Source of the DNA: Phoebastria nigripes | Lineage: Eukaryota; Chordata; Aves; Procellariiformes; Diomedeidae | Reading direction: 5' to 3' | Assembly: GCA_035582835.1 (NCBI GenBank) | Contig: JAYKAV010002486.1 | Location: 406,669-470,668 of the forward strand | DNA length: 64,000 nucleotides | In this document: positions 62,601 through 64,000 of the stretch, in pieces | Layout: each line of letters begins with the position of its first letter | How positions within the stretch are numbered: position 1 is the stretch's first letter | The notes under the pieces: model-generated | What the model was told of the DNA's origin: nothing | Databases searched by the model: none | The model's input: the letters and a program-made list of their open reading frames with translations, nothing else | Program-made: the position numbers and the translations under genes

Positions 62601-63269
62601 GGTGAATCATCATTCAAAGATACTTTTCACAAAGCCTGTTTTGTACACAAGCACTGCCTCCTGCACTTCTGTGCTGTTCACTGGTATTGTATGGCATTTC
62701 TAAGCATAAGAAGAATGCAGCTTTGGAACTCAGGATAATCTCAAAGCGAATGTTTTAAAACAGCTACATCCATACAGCTTAATTTGTGTGGATGGTCTGC
62801 TGTTGAGTTATATTAAGTCACTATCCTGTCATTAACAAATGTTTGTAGTCCTTTGATTGCCTCATTAAGTATTGGTATAGCTTGTAACTGGAGGAAGAAA
62901 TGATGAATGCCCTCATGGCAACATCAAGGTGTGTGTGTGAAACATTGATTTCTTTCTTGCAAGTCCATGTGTTGAGATACTGGCTGCAAAAATACAACAC
63001 CAATCATACTTTCAAGCAAAACACGCTATTTTCTTTGGCACTGTGATAATCAAAGAAATATTCTGTTAAGATGTGAGTGTTAAATTTTACATATTTGGCC
63101 TCCATCAGTGATATCTGTTGTTTTGGATATTCTTCACAGCTTGAATCAGTGTTTAAATGCATTGAGGAGTTACCAGAAGAGGAGAAGCTTATGAAATTGT
63201 CAACACTAAAACTGAGGTACTTTACCCCAAGAGAAATAGCAAATCTTCATGGATTCCCTCTGGAATTTG
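38565..63269 (+). CDS. TRDMT1: tRNA (cytosine-5)-methyltransferase DNMT2, exons 1-10 (terminal exon outside window)
   Basis: TRDMT1 methylates cytosine 38 of tRNA-Asp (also tRNA-Gly and tRNA-Val) with S-adenosylmethionine, using a fold shared with DNA methyltransferases. Plus-strand exons are 38565-38628, 47315-47424, 49068-49144, 50628-50699, 54458-54523, 56064-56133, 57040-57123, 57621-57979, 62043-62100 and 63140-63269. All introns are GT-AG and the join stays open for 1090 nt (363 codons plus one base). Motif I is VLELYSGIGGMHQAL; motif IV is PPCQ with catalytic Cys79; ENV gives Glu119; R160-L-R162 is motif VIII; the DNMT2 signature CFT is at 297-299. Human numbering agrees for the catalytic residues. 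The start has A at -3 and G at +4. The last exon, with the NSLNV cofactor motif, is missing because the window ends. DNMT1 and DNMT3 are excluded by motif spacing and the CFT signature. Confidence 0.97.
38642..38703 (+). repeat. perfect 31-bp tandem duplication
   Basis: A 31-base GC-rich unit at 38642-38672 is repeated without mismatch at 38673-38703, followed by a partial third start (GCCGCCGCAG). It begins 14 bases after the TRDMT1 exon 1 donor. Confidence 0.95.
38774..38854. promoter_or_regulatory. three YY1-type motifs in TRDMT1 intron 1
   Basis: GCCATCTT occurs at 38774-38781 and 38823-38830, and its reverse complement AAGATGGC at 38847-38854. AAGATGGC is the high-affinity YY1 core, commonly found just downstream of CpG-island transcription starts. 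The first two lie in near-identical GCGCCATCTTCTCG blocks, suggesting a local duplication. Binding is inferred, not shown. Confidence 0.6.
42761..42807. repeat. TA/TG microsatellite within an inverted repeat
   Basis: ACTTTATATATA at 42761-42772 is the exact reverse complement of 42796-42807, with a TG-rich loop between. The right arm overlaps a 14-bp perfect palindrome, CTTTATATATAAAG, at 42793-42806. Confidence 0.85.
47315..47424 (+). CDS. TRDMT1: TRDMT1 exon 2
   Basis: This 110-nt exon encodes ESCTSAEIVVAVDVNTLANE and continues to WAKTIE. VAVDVN is motif II, which holds the cofactor ribose. A T-rich tract with a TTTTAG acceptor precedes it and GTGAGT follows. Confidence 0.96.
49068..49144 (+). 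CDS. TRDMT1: TRDMT1 exon 3 (catalytic PPCQ)
   Basis: This 77-nt exon begins GITLKEFDRLSFDM and contains MSPPCQPFTR, motif IV, with the nucleophile Cys79. It has a TTCAG acceptor and a GTAGAT donor. Confidence 0.97.
50628..50699 (+). CDS. TRDMT1: TRDMT1 exon 4
   Basis: This 72-nt exon encodes IGLQGDVSDPRTKSFLYIL followed by DILP and splits Arg codons at both ends. It has a CTTAG acceptor and a GTATAA donor. Confidence 0.95.
54458..54523 (+). CDS. TRDMT1: TRDMT1 exon 5 (ENV motif)
   Basis: This 66-nt exon encodes LQKLPKYLLLENVKGFESSS followed by A. ENV is motif VI, and Glu119 is the catalytic acid that contacts the target base. It has a TGTAG acceptor and a GTAAAG donor. Confidence 0.96.
56064..56133 (+). 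CDS. TRDMT1: TRDMT1 exon 6
   Basis: This 70-nt exon encodes NELLRTLETCGFKYQEFLLS followed by PTC. The GTGAGT donor after the TGT codon fixes the boundary in phase 0 with the next exon. Confidence 0.95.
57040..57123 (+). CDS. TRDMT1: TRDMT1 exon 7 (motif VIII)
   Basis: This 84-nt phase-0 exon encodes LGIPNSRLRYFLIAKL and continues to QAPGQ. Arg160 and Arg162 form the RxR of motif VIII. It has a TACAG acceptor and a GTGAGT donor. Confidence 0.97.
57621..57979 (+). CDS. TRDMT1: TRDMT1 exon 8 (target-recognition region)
   Basis: This 359-nt exon is the longest of the gene and encodes residues 182-300. It starts with a charged, poorly conserved stretch, then FLFKLETVEEIERKHGQD, then the conserved PPKSLLRYAFLLDIVKPTCR and the DNMT2 signature CFTK. 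The N-terminal part differs most from the mammalian protein. It has a TCTTAG acceptor and a GTAAGT donor. Confidence 0.96.
62043..62100 (+). CDS. TRDMT1: TRDMT1 exon 9
   Basis: This 58-nt exon encodes YGHYVEGTGSVLQTAVDVQ after completing a split Gly codon. Its acceptor is TTAAG after a T-rich tract broken up by G, weaker than the other acceptors. The donor is GTAAGA. Confidence 0.95.
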
Positions 63270-64000
63270 GTATGTGCTGCAGAGTACCCATTTCTACATT
63301 ATTCTTCAGAAATGCCAATGTAGTTTTTTTACTGGGGACTAATCACATTTTATTTTGCCCTTTTTTTTTTTTTTTTTGGACCGCTCAATTCTTATGATTG
63401 ATTCTTCTTATTTGGCTAACTCTGAATTTCTCTGAATTTCCACTAGTTTTTTATATTTTATAAGAGCCAGCTTCTGTGGTTAGGTTTATCTTCATAAACT
63501 AAGAAAAAAGTTTTGGCATGAGAAATGCTCTATTACTGAATGGCAATGAAGGAATACCTCTGTTTAACGTTGAAACTATTTACTCAGCATCCAGCATTAC
63601 TCACAACTGTGGTAAGTCAACATATCCTGCCAGTTTAGGAGGTCTGGTAGTGGTTCTCAGTGTTTGAGCTGCTTGCTTTCTCCCTTCCGCACATTTGCAG
63701 CTGCTGACAGAAAGGGAGTTCCAGAAGATACAGATACTTCTTTGTTCAGGAGTAACCAAACTCTTCAGTTAATGATCTTTTAACTCATGTCTATTTTCTA
63801 GAAAAGGCAGTCCTAGCCCTTGGTCAGTTACTTCATTTTCTGTTTTTGTGGAGAAGAGGGAATCAAGGAACAAGACTCAGCAATACCACTACATTGGACA
63901 CAGGTCAACCAGAATTAAGCCTGAAATAAATTCACCAGAATTCCCCTTGTAAAGAAAAACAGGCAAGAAAGTGTAGCTGTTATTACCTGCGAAGGAGCTT
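62101..64000 (+). other. TRDMT1: TRDMT1 intron 9 and beginning of intron 10
   Basis: Intron 9 is 62101-63139. Intron 10 starts at 63270 and is still open at the window end. A run of 19 T lies near 63360. No sequence resembling the terminal exon motif NSLNVHVV was found before 64000. Confidence 0.85.
63140..63269 (+). CDS. TRDMT1: TRDMT1 exon 10
   Basis: This 130-nt exon encodes LESVFKCIEELPEEEK and ends with LRYFTPREIANLHGFPLEF plus the first base of a Gly codon. The motif around RYFTPREIANLHGFP is conserved in DNMT2. It has a CACAG acceptor and a GTATGT donor; the coding continuation is outside the window. Confidence 0.96.

Noticed and set aside
1..64000. CRISPR arrays, tRNA/rRNA genes, bacterial-type operons or a novel defence system
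   Set aside because: None was seen. The window is vertebrate DNA with spliced genes and retroelements.

Overview
This is nuclear genomic DNA from a bird. Two intron-containing genes are recognisable. One is VIM (vimentin) on the minus strand, essentially complete. The other is TRDMT1 (DNMT2, the tRNA-Asp cytosine-38 methyltransferase) on the plus strand, from its start codon through ten coding exons; the terminal exon lies beyond the right edge. The avian assignment rests on the vimentin head domain, which is of the chicken type as I remember it, on several CR1 LINE copies including one with the typical octamer tail, and on two bird-type solo LTRs. The two genes are neighbours and divergently transcribed, as VIM and TRDMT1 are on human 10p13. 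Human ST8SIA6 would be expected further left; none of its coding sequence was seen here.

Layout. Positions 1-3134 hold no recognised gene or repeat. Positions 3135-9735 are mobile-element debris: an older CR1 split by a younger CR1 (3135-4261), a minus-oriented CR1 endonuclease/RT fragment (about 4330-5690), an ancient CR1 split by a solo LTR with a 5-bp target duplication (about 6450-9240), and another CR1 3' end (9340-9735). A second solo LTR lies at 10406-10984. A polypurine microsatellite with a 120-base assembly gap is at 13303-13636. VIM covers about 16.7-25.4 kb, with a CpG-island promoter cut by a 110-base gap. The intergenic stretch 26-38 kb has no recognised gene but contains a perfect RFX X-box. 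TRDMT1 starts in a CpG island at 38 kb and runs off the window.

VIM was rebuilt as nine coding exons totalling 1380 nt (459 codons plus stop). The seven internal exons have the lengths (61, 96, 162, 126, 221, 44, 86) known for vertebrate vimentin. TRDMT1 was rebuilt as ten exons giving 363 complete codons. Its catalytic Cys79, Glu119 and Arg160/Arg162 fall at the same numbers as in human DNMT2. Reading frame is kept across every junction in both genes.

The two genes do not form a pathway: one encodes an intermediate-filament protein, the other an RNA methyltransferase. No bacterial-type operon, CRISPR array, tRNA or rRNA gene, or plainly novel protein system was found. The observations most worth a second look are the nested transposon insertions, the YY1-type motif cluster and 31-bp duplication just inside TRDMT1 intron 1, the intergenic X-box, and the several poly(A) signals of VIM.
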